Shown here in pieces: positions 7,156 to 14,143 of a stretch of DNA of 14,207 nucleotides; positions within the stretch are counted from its first letter, which is position 1, and every line of letters begins with the position of its first letter. The translations under genes and the position numbers were made by a program. Where the stretch lies: contig DATBWU010000196.1 in the NCBI GenBank assembly GCA_036514635.1, forward strand, positions 1 through 14,207, given 5' to 3'. Source of the stretch: DASSFZ01 sp036514635. Its GTDB lineage: Bacteria; Chloroflexota; Anaerolineae; Fen-1058. The notes beneath the pieces are model-generated. The model saw only the letters and a program-made list of their open reading frames with translations. It was not told the origin of the DNA and searched no databases.

Positions 7156-7164
7156 TGGTATCCT
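7156..7164 (+). promoter_or_regulatory. Possible extended -10 promoter of kynU
   Basis: TGGTATCCT has the TG-n-TAnnnT form. The predicted start near 7171 gives a leader of about 28 nt before the ATG at 7199. No -35 hexamer is evident because the upstream bases are repeat sequence. A GGGAGGTG site (7171-7178) lies 20 nt before the ATG, farther than usual. Confidence 0.35.
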
Positions 7165-7198
7165 GATCAGGGGAGGTGCACCATCCCCATACTCTAAA

Positions 7199-8473
7199 AT
7201 GCTCGCAGACCTCGACTACGCAAGACAACTCGACGCGCAGGACGAACTCGCCCACTTCCGCGAAGAGTTCGCCATCGACGATCCTGACCTGATCTACCTC
7301 GACGGCAACTCGCTGGGACGGATGCCCAAGCGAGCGCTCGCCCGTTTGCGGGAGGTGGCCGAGGAGGAATGGGGCCGGCGGCTCATTCGTGGCTGGAACG
7401 AAGGCTGGTTCACGCTGCCGCAGCGACTCGGCGCGAAGGTTGCCCGGTTAATCGGCGCGGAGGCGAACGAGGTCATCGTCAACGATTCGACCTCGGTCAA
7501 TTTCTTCAAGCTGGCGGTGGCAGCCCTGCACGCGCGGCCGGGGCGAACGAAGGTCGTGACGGACAATCTGAACTTCCCGTCGGACGTGTATCTCTTACAA
7601 GGCACACTCAAGTTGGCCGGGCCGGAGTATCGCTTGGAGATTGTCCGCTCCCCCGACGGACTGATTGTGCCAATCGACGCACTGGCCGCAGCGATCGACG
7701 AGCGGACAGCACTCGTCGCATTGTCGCACACGGCCTTCAAGAGCGGCTTCGTGTACGACATGCCGGCGGTGACGGACGTGGCGCATCGCGCCGGCGCGTT
7801 GATGCTGTGGGACTTGAGCCACTCGGTCGGTGCGATGCCGCTTACTCTGAACGAGGCGCGCGTCGATCTGGCCGTGGGTTGCACGTACAAGTATCTCAAC
7901 GGCGGACCGGGAGCGCCCGCGTTCCTGTACGTCCGCCGCGATTTGCAGGAGAGCCTGGTCAGTCCGATCTGGGGTTGGTTCGGCCAGAAGCGGCAGTTCG
8001 ATTTCGAGTTGACCTACACGCCCGCGCCGGGCCTCACGCGCTTCCTGGCCGGCTCGCCGACGATCCTCTCGCTCGCGGCGGTCGAGCCGGGTGTGGACTT
8101 GTTGCTGGAAGCAGGGCTGGATCGATTGCGTGTCAAGTCGATGAGGCAGACCGGCTATCTGGCCGAGTTGTGGGAGGCGCTGCTGAAGCCGCTGGGCTTC
8201 ACGCTCAACTCGCCACTTGACGCCTCCCGGCGCGGCTCGCACGTGTCGATCGGCCATCCCGACGGCTTGCGCATCGAGCGCGCGCTGATCGAAGACATGC
8301 ACGTGCTGCCCGACTTCCGCTACCCGGATAACATCCGCCTCGGCATCGCGCCGATCTATACGACCTTCGCCGAGATTCACGAGGCCGTCGCGCGCCTGTG
8401 CCGCGTCATGAACGAGCGGCTGTACGCCAAATACCCAATCTCCAATCCGCAATCCGCAATCCTCGATCCCTAA
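7199..8473 (+). CDS. kynU: Kynureninase
   Basis: This PLP enzyme has 424 residues and cleaves L-kynurenine to anthranilate and L-alanine, or 3-hydroxykynurenine to 3-hydroxyanthranilate. Family landmarks run in order: IYLDGNSLGRMPK (32-44), the cofactor-phosphate motif FPSD (126-129), WDLSHSVG with Asp205 facing the pyridine nitrogen, TYKYLNGGPG with Schiff-base Lys231, and GWFG (259-262). The start ATG 7199 (MLADLDYARQLDAQDELAHFREEF) fits the family; the frame upstream is repeat-derived. The C-terminus is odd. After RLYAKY the last dozen residues are encoded by a heptamer repeat (8436-8477), which also supplies the stop. The gene ends tail to tail with its neighbour, overlapping by 4 bp. No other kynurenine-pathway gene is in the window, so kynurenine must come from elsewhere. 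Confidence 0.95.
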   Translation: MLADLDYARQLDAQDELAHFREEFAIDDPDLIYLDGNSLGRMPKRALARLREVAEEEWGRRLIRGWNEGWFTLPQRLGAKVARLIGAEANEVIVNDSTSVNFFKLAVAALHARPGRTKVVTDNLNFPSDVYLLQGTLKLAGPEYRLEIVRSPDGLIVPIDALAAAIDERTALVALSHTAFKSGFVYDMPAVTDVAHRAGALMLWDLSHSVGAMPLTLNEARVDLAVGCTYKYLNGGPGAPAFLYVRRDLQESLVSPIWGWFGQKRQFDFELTYTPAPGLTRFLAGSPTILSLAAVEPGVDLLLEAGLDRLRVKSMRQTGYLAELWEALLKPLGFTLNSPLDASRRGSHVSIGHPDGLRIERALIEDMHVLPDFRYPDNIRLGIAPIYTTFAEIHEAVARLCRVMNERLYAKYPISNPQSAILDP

Positions 8474-8477
8474 TCCC
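8436..8477. repeat. Heptamer tandem repeat spanning two convergent stop codons
   Basis: Six consecutive 7-bp units read CAATCTC, CAATCCG, CAATCCG, CAATCCT, CGATCCC and TAATCCC. The last unit holds the TAA of kynU (8471-8473) and, on the other strand, the TAG of the convergent gene (8470-8472). The repeat encodes the end of kynureninase and the last two residues of the neighbour. Confidence 0.85.
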
Positions 8478-10764
8478 CCAACAGCCAATCCACCGCGTTC
8501 AGCATCAGCCTGCGCTGCGCGTCGTCCGGCAACTGGTACAGCGCGAACGACGCCAGCACGACGCGCTGCAGCGTGTCGCCGGGCCTGCCCTCGCCGGCGA
8601 TCAGCGCCGCGCCGCCGGGCCGGTCGCTCTGCAGCCCGCGCTTAAAGATCACGGTGAAGTTACCCTGTGATGGATCGTAGACGTCTTTTGTGATGATCAG
8701 CGCCGGCACGCCGCTTTCCGATGGCTTCAGTTGAAGCACCTCGCCCCTGTCGAAGCCTTTCGCGATGGGGTGCCGCGCATCGGCGACGACCAGATCGCTG
8801 ATCGGGGCCGTGTCGCCTTCGGGGAGAGGCAATGCCTGCGAGCCGATGAACATCACGTCCCCCTGGATGCCCGTGATGGCGATCAGCGTATCGAAGTCTT
8901 CGATGTCGAATGCGTAATCGCCGGACTCGACGACGTAGGCATCATAACCCGCCACATCGGTGCCGGTGGGCAGGCCGTCCTTCTCGATCGACCACACTTT
9001 CACCGTATGCCGGCTGCCCAGGATACTCTCGATCTCGGCGGCGCTGGTGCGCGATCCCTTTTGGCCGTTGTCACGAACCAGCACGAAGATGCGACCGCTC
9101 TTCTGGCTCGCCTCGCCCGCCGAGCCTAATCCCGCTCCTTCCACCGCCTCCCCGGCCGAGCACACGGTCACGTTTTCACTCTGTGTACAGCCGGTGAAGT
9201 CGCCGCCGCTCAAGCGATCCAGTCCCTTGAGCGCCGCATCGCCGTCTTGGGCCAGGACGACGACGGCAAGGCGATTATCTTGCCGGACGGTGACGAACAG
9301 CGTCGTGCCCTCAGCCGTGACTGTGCCCAGCCCGTCGATCTCGATCTGATCTTCCGACTTCGGCTTCGCCGGCGTGGGTGTTGAGGGGAGCGCCAGTGTC
9401 GGCGGGATGGGCTGGAGCGTGCCGGTCGCCGTCGAAGTGACGAGTGCTTGTGTCGGAAGGAGAATCGGCGTAGGAGTCGTCGCGGCTCGAAGCGGCGTGG
9501 CGGTGGGCGTTGGCGTGATCGTCGCGGTTCTCGATGTGGCCGTGACGGCGACGGTCGGCGGCAGCGCGATGGGCGTGGGCGTGGCCGCGAGGGTGGCTGT
9601 CGGCGTCGGGCTTTGCTTGATGCGCACCCCTGCCGCGTCCAGGTACTCTGTCACCTGGTCGGCGTCGTCGAACGTGCCGATGAACAAGACGTTGTGATTC
9701 GGATCGGCCTCGGCGCGCAGGTTGAGCGTCAGGCCCGCGCGCTCGAAGGCGGCTTGCAGCGCGCCGGTGCGGGCGATCAGGCGCGGATCGAGGTTGCTGC
9801 CTGCGGCCTGCACCAGATCGACCGGCCCCTCGAACAGATACGGGAACTCGGCCAGCGTCCACTCGCGTGACGCGCCCGCCAGCCAGTCGGCGAGGTTGCT
9901 CAAAAAGCGATCGTTGTCGGCGACGGTGTGATACGGCGCGGTGAGCACGGTGATGTCGCCCAGCGCCAGCACGCGCCCGTCGGCGTTGAGCGCGGCGGCT
10001 GTCAGGGCCGTCTCGCCGCTGCGCACGGGCGACTTCGTGTCGCTTTCGCCCAGCACGATCGCGCGACCATTGCTGCGGAGCGAGTGCGCGGCGAAGAAGA
10101 TGACGGTGTTCAAGCCGCGCGTCAGCGGCAGGTCATTCTCGAAGCGCGTGAACTTGACGTTGCGATAGTTGCCCTCGTTGTCGGCCAGGTTGTACAGGTA
10201 GTCGTCGAAGTACACGATGCCGAAGGTATTGGCGATGCTGTTCATCGCCGGGACGGCGCTCTGTGGAAACAAGGCCGGCGACATGTTGAAGATCGACGGC
10301 GGCTCTTGGGAGGGAATCGCGTGAGTGGGGTCGGCGGCGAGCAGGACGCGCCCGCCGTGCCGAACAAAGCGCGCCAGCGCGTCGCGCTCGCCCTGCGTGT
10401 AAGTCGTCGTCGGCGCGACGATCAGCCAGGCGTCGGCGCGGCGCAGCGTCGCGGTGATCTCGGACGATGGGCCGCCGAAGGTTTCGATCGTTATGCCGCG
10501 CGCCGCGAGCCGATCGCGCAGCGGGCTGAGGTCGTCGATGTCGAGATTGTTCTCGTGCGCCAGATCGATGACGGCGCGCCCGCCGGCGGGCGTGGCCTCG
10601 TCCTGGATCGTCTGGAACTCCGACGCCGCGCTCGTAATTTGATACGAGTCGACATTGGGAATGCTCGGCGGCACGTACCAACCGCGATAGAACCACAGCG
10701 ACTGCGCGGCGATCGGCAACGCGACGAGCAGCAGCACCCTCAGCAGGCGGTTGCGCGATTTCAC
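8470..10764 (-). CDS. Membrane-anchored protein with two amidotransferase-like halves and Thr/Pro linker
   Basis: This protein has 764 residues from the GTG at 10764, which has GGGAGGTG 4 nt upstream and overlaps the upstream stop as GTGA. The frame opens 30 codons earlier, but that part lies inside the protease gene. A signal anchor spans about residues 6-28. The first extracytoplasmic half (about 40-300) resembles DUF4350/GldG-type domains with a class I amidotransferase-like fold: RAVIDLAHENN, GITIETFGG, ARFVRHGGRVLLAADPTH and a closing FLSNLADWLAG. A low-complexity linker (about 385-470) is made of PTPTAT-like segments. The C-terminal half (about 475-764) ends ALYQLPDDAQRRLMLNAVDWLLGD, echoing the close of the first half, so an internal duplication is likely. 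No amidotransferase catalytic Cys is evident. A sensory, binding or scaffold role outside the membrane is inferred; function is unknown. Confidence 0.85.
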   Translation of the reverse strand: MKSRNRLLRVLLLVALPIAAQSLWFYRGWYVPPSIPNVDSYQITSAASEFQTIQDEATPAGGRAVIDLAHENNLDIDDLSPLRDRLAARGITIETFGGPSSEITATLRRADAWLIVAPTTTYTQGERDALARFVRHGGRVLLAADPTHAIPSQEPPSIFNMSPALFPQSAVPAMNSIANTFGIVYFDDYLYNLADNEGNYRNVKFTRFENDLPLTRGLNTVIFFAAHSLRSNGRAIVLGESDTKSPVRSGETALTAAALNADGRVLALGDITVLTAPYHTVADNDRFLSNLADWLAGASREWTLAEFPYLFEGPVDLVQAAGSNLDPRLIARTGALQAAFERAGLTLNLRAEADPNHNVLFIGTFDDADQVTEYLDAAGVRIKQSPTPTATLAATPTPIALPPTVAVTATSRTATITPTPTATPLRAATTPTPILLPTQALVTSTATGTLQPIPPTLALPSTPTPAKPKSEDQIEIDGLGTVTAEGTTLFVTVRQDNRLAVVVLAQDGDAALKGLDRLSGGDFTGCTQSENVTVCSAGEAVEGAGLGSAGEASQKSGRIFVLVRDNGQKGSRTSAAEIESILGSRHTVKVWSIEKDGLPTGTDVAGYDAYVVESGDYAFDIEDFDTLIAITGIQGDVMFIGSQALPLPEGDTAPISDLVVADARHPIAKGFDRGEVLQLKPSESGVPALIITKDVYDPSQGNFTVIFKRGLQSDRPGGAALIAGEGRPGDTLQRVVLASFALYQLPDDAQRRLMLNAVDWLLGD

Positions 10765-11648
10765 GGCGCACCTCCCAGCCGTGTATCGTATAGCAGATAC
10801 ACGCCGGGTGGCAGGGTGCGCCGGCCCGTCAGCGGCTCGGCCGCGCCGAACCAAGGCTCCAGGAGAAACGGCGTGCTGCCGTACAGGCGGGCGATGGCGC
10901 GGGCCTGCAAATCAACCACTTCGTAGTTGTAGACGCCCGCCCGATACGCGGCCTCGTTCAGCGCGTCGGTCAGCGTGCCCAGGTGATCGATCAGGCCCAG
11001 GTTCAGCGCATCGCGCCCGGGGTAAGCCAGCCCTTGCGCCAGGTCGGCCGTCGAGATCTTCAATCGATCGCCGCGCGCGTTGAAAACGGTGGCGACGAAT
11101 TCCTGCTTGATCGAGTCGATCAGACGGATGAACTCGGTCCGGTTGCTGGCCGTCAGTTTGAACGGGCCGCTGGCGAGCAAGGCATCGGTGATGCCGACCT
11201 CCGGCGGCGCGAAGCCCCACACGCCGATGTTGCCCACCGTCGATGAGGGCTTGGCGTAGATCGGGTCGGTCGCCATCGCCAGGTAGTACGCGCCGCTGGC
11301 CGCAATGCCGTCAATCGAGCTGACCACCGGCATTCGCTTGCGCAGGTTCTGCATCTCCAGGAACAGCGTCTGCGTGGCGACGACTTCGCCGCCGGGCGAG
11401 TCGATCTGCACGACGACGGCCCGGATGCGCGGGTCGAGGCGCGTTTCTTCGATCTGCGCGAGGATGAGATTGGCGCTGCTGCTCCAGATGTCGGTCTCCA
11501 AGCGGATGAGGCCGACCACCGGCCTCGGCGCGACGACCTGCGCCAGCAGCACGCCGATCAGCAGAGGGAGGATGCCCCATGCGGTCAACACGCCCAGGCC
11601 GCGCAGGTTGTTCCGCAACGAGGGTGAGATTTGTCTACCCGTGAGCAT
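10761..11648 (-). CDS. sppA: S49-family (SppA-like) membrane serine protease
   Basis: This 295-residue protein has one transmembrane helix (about 17-40) and an S49 protease domain. Visible motifs are VVVQIDSPGGEV (about 78-89), DGIAASGAYYLA with candidate nucleophile Ser118, the segment STVGNIGVWG, and SGPFK with Lys164 as candidate general base. The Ser-Lys separation of 46 is close to the 52 of Bacillus SppA. Enzymes of this family degrade signal peptides or other membrane-embedded peptides as multimeric bowls. The start ATG 11648 is chosen because AGGTG lies 6 nt upstream and a promoter sits at 11710-11738; the longer open frame begins upstream of that promoter. The stop overlaps the next gene as GTGA. 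The roughly 50-residue tail after the protease core has no recognised domain. SppA-like is firm; orthology to a particular SppA is not. Confidence 0.88.
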   Translation of the reverse strand: MLTGRQISPSLRNNLRGLGVLTAWGILPLLIGVLLAQVVAPRPVVGLIRLETDIWSSSANLILAQIEETRLDPRIRAVVVQIDSPGGEVVATQTLFLEMQNLRKRMPVVSSIDGIAASGAYYLAMATDPIYAKPSSTVGNIGVWGFAPPEVGITDALLASGPFKLTASNRTEFIRLIDSIKQEFVATVFNARGDRLKISTADLAQGLAYPGRDALNLGLIDHLGTLTDALNEAAYRAGVYNYEVVDLQARAIARLYGSTPFLLEPWFGAAEPLTGRRTLPPGVYLLYDTRLGGAP

Positions 11649-11709
11649 AGGACACCTGTTAAATCGCAGAGCGGACGAAGCACAGCCAGAACCACTGCAA
11701 CGCAGGGAG

Positions 11710-11738
11710 AGTGTAGCACAGCGTGGGTGGCCTGTCCA
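11710..11738 (-). promoter_or_regulatory. Extended -10 promoter of the protease operon
   Basis: On the minus strand TGGACA (plus 11733-11738) and TACACT (plus 11710-11715) are separated by 17 bp, with TG one base before the -10. Transcription would start near 11703, giving a leader of about 55 nt and excluding the longer upstream start. Confidence 0.65.
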
Positions 11739-11887
11739 AATACCTGAGTGCGCCATATCACTTCGTTTTTCATCTCGTATTCTCCCAACTCTTATCTGCG
11801 TTTAACGATCAGGCGACTGGATTGGAGTAAATTGATCCTGAGCCACTTTGATTCCATGAAGTCTCATCCATGAAGGAGGTAACAGCC

Positions 11888-12307
11888 ATGCTCAACCGTC
11901 GCTTGAGCTCATTTCGGAGTCTCGTCGTCTTGCTCACGCTGATGAGCCTGCTGGCCGCAGCCTGCGCGCCTGCCTCACAGCCCACGGCCCAATCGGGATT
12001 CGTGAGCCAGATCGCGCAGGGATTAGCGTCGATGCAGGATTGGGTGAAACGCGCTGTCACCGCTTCGCAGAGCAGCGGCGCACCGTCCAGCGACCAGCCG
12101 GGCTTGTGGAGCAATCTGGTGCGGGCTATCCAGTCCGCGGTGGCCTCGGCTAAACTGATGAAGGCGAATGCGCAAAGCGCCGCCACGCCTTCGACGCCTG
12201 AGACGGATTGGGTGAGCCGAATTGTGCAGATGATCCGGTCGATGCTCCGGGACCTGAGCCGGATCCGGGGCATGCCGCCTCGGCTGGAGGAACGTCTCGG
12301 TCGATAG
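11888..12307 (+). CDS. Small predicted lipoprotein with three 35-residue repeats
   Basis: This protein has 139 residues. ATG 11888 is preceded by AAGGAGGT with a 7-nt gap, the best ribosome site in the window, which favours it over the ATG 18 bp upstream. The N-terminus is a lipoprotein signal: Arg-rich start, hydrophobic core LVVLLTLMSLLAAAC, lipid-modified Cys26 and a polar Pro/Ser segment. Ala at -3 is acceptable but not the commonest lipobox residue. The mature part has three helical repeats exactly 35 residues apart: GFVSQIAQGLAS (37), GLWSNLVRAIQS (72) and DWVSRIVQMIRS (107), each with a conserved Ser (40, 75, 110). The helices look amphipathic, and the C-terminus is very Arg-rich. It is transcribed divergently from the protease operon. 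No known family is recognised. Confidence 0.8.
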   Translation: MLNRRLSSFRSLVVLLTLMSLLAAACAPASQPTAQSGFVSQIAQGLASMQDWVKRAVTASQSSGAPSSDQPGLWSNLVRAIQSAVASAKLMKANAQSAATPSTPETDWVSRIVQMIRSMLRDLSRIRGMPPRLEERLGR

Positions 12308-12347
12308 CGATCTCACCCCACATCGGTCGATGTAGAGATAAGCCGCG

Positions 12348-12385
12348 GACCTCCGCGCCGATCTCCTCCGAAGCGGCGGGAGGTC
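12348..12385. repeat. Hairpin downstream of the lipoprotein gene
   Basis: GACCTCCGCGCC (12348-12359) pairs with GGCGGGAGGTC (12375-12385), with one unpaired base and a 15-nt loop. It lies about 40 bp after the stop and could end or stabilise the transcript. No T-run follows, so it is not called a terminator. Confidence 0.45.
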
Positions 12386-12522
12386 TGCGCGCGTGTCAGA
12401 GCCTGTCTGAAAAGCCGCCGAATTAAGCACCGCGTGCGTTTCAATTCTGGGGCAAGTTGTCGAACCCGAACGAACCGGCATGGACAACCGTCAACGGATT
12501 GCCTGCGGCGAACCCCCGCGCG

Positions 12523-12544
12523 CCTGCCCTCGCGCGAGGGCAGG
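12523..12544. repeat. Perfect 22-bp palindrome
   Basis: CCTGCCCTCGC is followed directly by its own reverse complement GCGAGGGCAGG. The dyad has no spacer. It abuts the ACGGA inverted repeat that starts at 12546. Confidence 0.8.
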
Positions 12545-12545
12545 T

Positions 12546-12594
12546 CGGACAAGCGGATGGGAACGGACGCCATCCGCTTCTATCCGCTTGTCCG
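12546..12594. repeat. ACGGA-family inverted repeat
   Basis: CGGACAAGCGGAT (12546-12558) and ATCCGCTTGTCCG (12582-12594) are perfect 13-bp inverted copies. Nested within, AAGCGGATGG (12551-12560) and CCATCCGCTT (12570-12579) form the same pair found at 7108-7146 near kynU. Confidence 0.85.
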
Positions 12595-12653
12595 TTTCCA
12601 GTCCGTTGACGGGCTGCCCCCAACTTGAAGTGCTCCCTTAACCACCAAGCGGA

Positions 12654-12682
12654 TCGACGGGCCGGATAGGATCGGGTACAAT
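12654..12682 (+). promoter_or_regulatory. Probable promoter of the tryptophanase gene
   Basis: TCGACG (12654-12659) and TACAAT (12677-12682) are separated by 17 bp. The -10 is strong and the -35 moderate. Transcription near 12689 would give a leader of about 54 nt. Confidence 0.55.
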
Positions 12683-12742
12683 CAGTTCTGAAGAGCCGAA
12701 GCAACGGATGGACAACCGACATTTGCGTCTGGAGAAACAACC

Positions 12743-14137
12743 ATGGCCGAGTACCCGTTCGAGCCGTTTCGCATCAAAGTCGTCGAGCCGATCCGCATGA
12801 CGACGCGCGAGGAGCGCACGCGCCTGCTGGCCGAAGCCGGGTACAACGTCTTCCAGTTACGATCGGAAGACGTGCTGATCGACCTGTTGACCGATTCGGG
12901 CACGACGGCGATGAGCGACCGCCAGTGGGCCGGCCTGATGACCGGCGACGAGGCGTATGCCGGGGCGCGCAACTACTATCACCTGCGCGATGCCGTGCGC
13001 GACATCTTCGGGATGCCTTACTTCACGCCGACACACCAGGGCCGCGCCGCCGAGACGATCTTGATGAGCGTCCTCGTCCAGCCGGGTCACGTCGTGCCGA
13101 ACAACATGCACTTCGACACGACCGAAGCCAACGTGCGCGTGCGCGGCGGCGTGCCGCTCACCCTCGCCGTCGACGAGGCGCGCGATCCGCTGTCGCATCA
13201 CCCGTTCAAGGGCGACATGCACCTGCGTAAGCTGCGCGCTTGCATCGAGGAACACGGGCCGGACAACATCCCGCTGGCGATCATGACCGTCACCAACAAC
13301 ACCGCCGCCGGCCAGCCGGTGTCGATGCAGAACATCCGCGAGACGAAGGCGCTGCTGGCCGAATACGAGATTCGGTTCTTCCTCGACGCGGCGCGCTACG
13401 CCGAGAACGCCTGGTTCATCCAGCAGCGCGAGCCAGGCTACGCCGGCAAGCCGATCCTCGACATTGCCCGCGAGATGTTCTCGCACGCCGACGGCTTCAT
13501 GATGAGCGCGAAGAAAGACGGCCTGGTCAACATCGGCGGGCTGCTCGCCATGCGCGACCAGCGCCTGTTCGAGCGCGTCAGCGTCGAGCTGGTCGTTCAC
13601 GAAGGGTTCCTCACCTACGGCGGCCTGGCCGGGCGCGACCTGGAAGCGCTGGCGCGCGGGCTGTACGAGGCGCTCGACGAGCGTTACCTGGCGTATCGCA
13701 TCGGGCAGGTGCAGTATCTGGGCGATCGACTGGTCGAAGCCGGTGTGCCGATCTTCGAGCCGCCGGGCGGGCACGCGGTCTATCTCGACGTGAAGCGCTT
13801 CCTGCCGCACATCCCGCCGAGCCGGTTTCCCGGCGTTGCCTTGTCGTGCGCGCTGTACGTCGATGCGGGGGTACGCGCCGTCGAGCTGGGATCGCTCGCC
13901 TTCGCCCGCACAGACCCTAATACCGGCGAAGTGAAGTATCCCGATCTCGAAACGGTGCGCCTGGCGCTGCCGCGCCGCGTCTACACGCAGAAGCACATCG
14001 ACTACGTGGTGGATGCGATTGCGGCGGTGTATCAGAAGAGGCTTGAGCTTCGGGGATTGAGGTTGACGCACGAAGCGCCGTACCTGAGGCACTTCACGGC
14101 GCGATTAGAGCCGGTGGAGGAGAGGGTGACGGCTTGA
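12743..14137 (+). CDS. tnaA: Tryptophanase (beta-eliminating lyase family)
   Basis: This 464-residue PLP enzyme is predicted to split L-tryptophan into indole, pyruvate and ammonia. The start ATG 12743 has GGAG 8 nt upstream. Family motifs include IDLLTDSGT (46-54), GDEAYAG (68-74), PTHQGR (96-101), FLDAARYAENA (213-223), MSAKKD (254-259, PLP lysine Lys258) and GGHAVYLD (342-349). Much of the backbone reads like tyrosine phenol-lyase (SDRQWAG, VNIGG, TYGGLAGRD). The substrate-site positions are those of tryptophanase: Asp125 (E. coli Asp137; Thr124 in the phenol-lyase), Leu382 (Ile396; Arg381) and His450 (His463; Phe448). The alignment was made by eye against remembered family sequences. No tryptophan permease gene lies next to it in the window. 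Tryptophanase is preferred; activity on other beta-substituted amino acids such as cysteine or serine is usual for the family. Confidence 0.85.
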   Translation: MAEYPFEPFRIKVVEPIRMTTREERTRLLAEAGYNVFQLRSEDVLIDLLTDSGTTAMSDRQWAGLMTGDEAYAGARNYYHLRDAVRDIFGMPYFTPTHQGRAAETILMSVLVQPGHVVPNNMHFDTTEANVRVRGGVPLTLAVDEARDPLSHHPFKGDMHLRKLRACIEEHGPDNIPLAIMTVTNNTAAGQPVSMQNIRETKALLAEYEIRFFLDAARYAENAWFIQQREPGYAGKPILDIAREMFSHADGFMMSAKKDGLVNIGGLLAMRDQRLFERVSVELVVHEGFLTYGGLAGRDLEALARGLYEALDERYLAYRIGQVQYLGDRLVEAGVPIFEPPGGHAVYLDVKRFLPHIPPSRFPGVALSCALYVDAGVRAVELGSLAFARTDPNTGEVKYPDLETVRLALPRRVYTQKHIDYVVDAIAAVYQKRLELRGLRLTHEAPYLRHFTARLEPVEERVTA

Positions 14138-14143
14138 GGGTAT

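Larger units (their letters stand above)
12308..12742. other. Repeat-rich spacer before the tryptophanase gene
   Basis: This 435-bp region has no supported gene. It holds a hairpin after the lipoprotein gene (12348-12385), a perfect 22-bp palindrome (12523-12544), an ACGGA-type inverted repeat (12546-12594), a copy of AAGTGCTCC (12628-12636) and the probable tnaA promoter (12654-12682). Short open frames on both strands run through the repeats and lack ribosome sites. ATGGACAACCG occurs twice (12480-12490 and 12708-12718). Confidence 0.7.

Noticed and set aside
11649..11756. Upstream start giving a 331-residue SppA-like protein
   Set aside because: It begins upstream of the predicted transcription start, lacks a ribosome site, and puts an atypical Cys/Arg-rich stretch before the membrane helix.
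12403..12420. GAGCCTGTCTGAAAAG, which looks like the end of some insertion sequences
   Set aside because: No matching inverted partner, target duplication or transposase is visible in the window.
12708..12800. Short upstream frame (MDNRHLRLEKQPW...) overlapping the tnaA start with a Trp at position 13, reminiscent of a TnaC leader
   Set aside because: It has only a weak purine stretch as ribosome site and runs into the tnaA coding region. Its first 11 bases are a repeat also found at 12480-12490. No conserved TnaC residues beyond one Trp are seen.
12857..14092. Long minus-strand open frame (411 codons) opposite tnaA
   Set aside because: It lies entirely opposite a well-conserved tryptophanase gene, has shadow-frame composition and no ribosome site.
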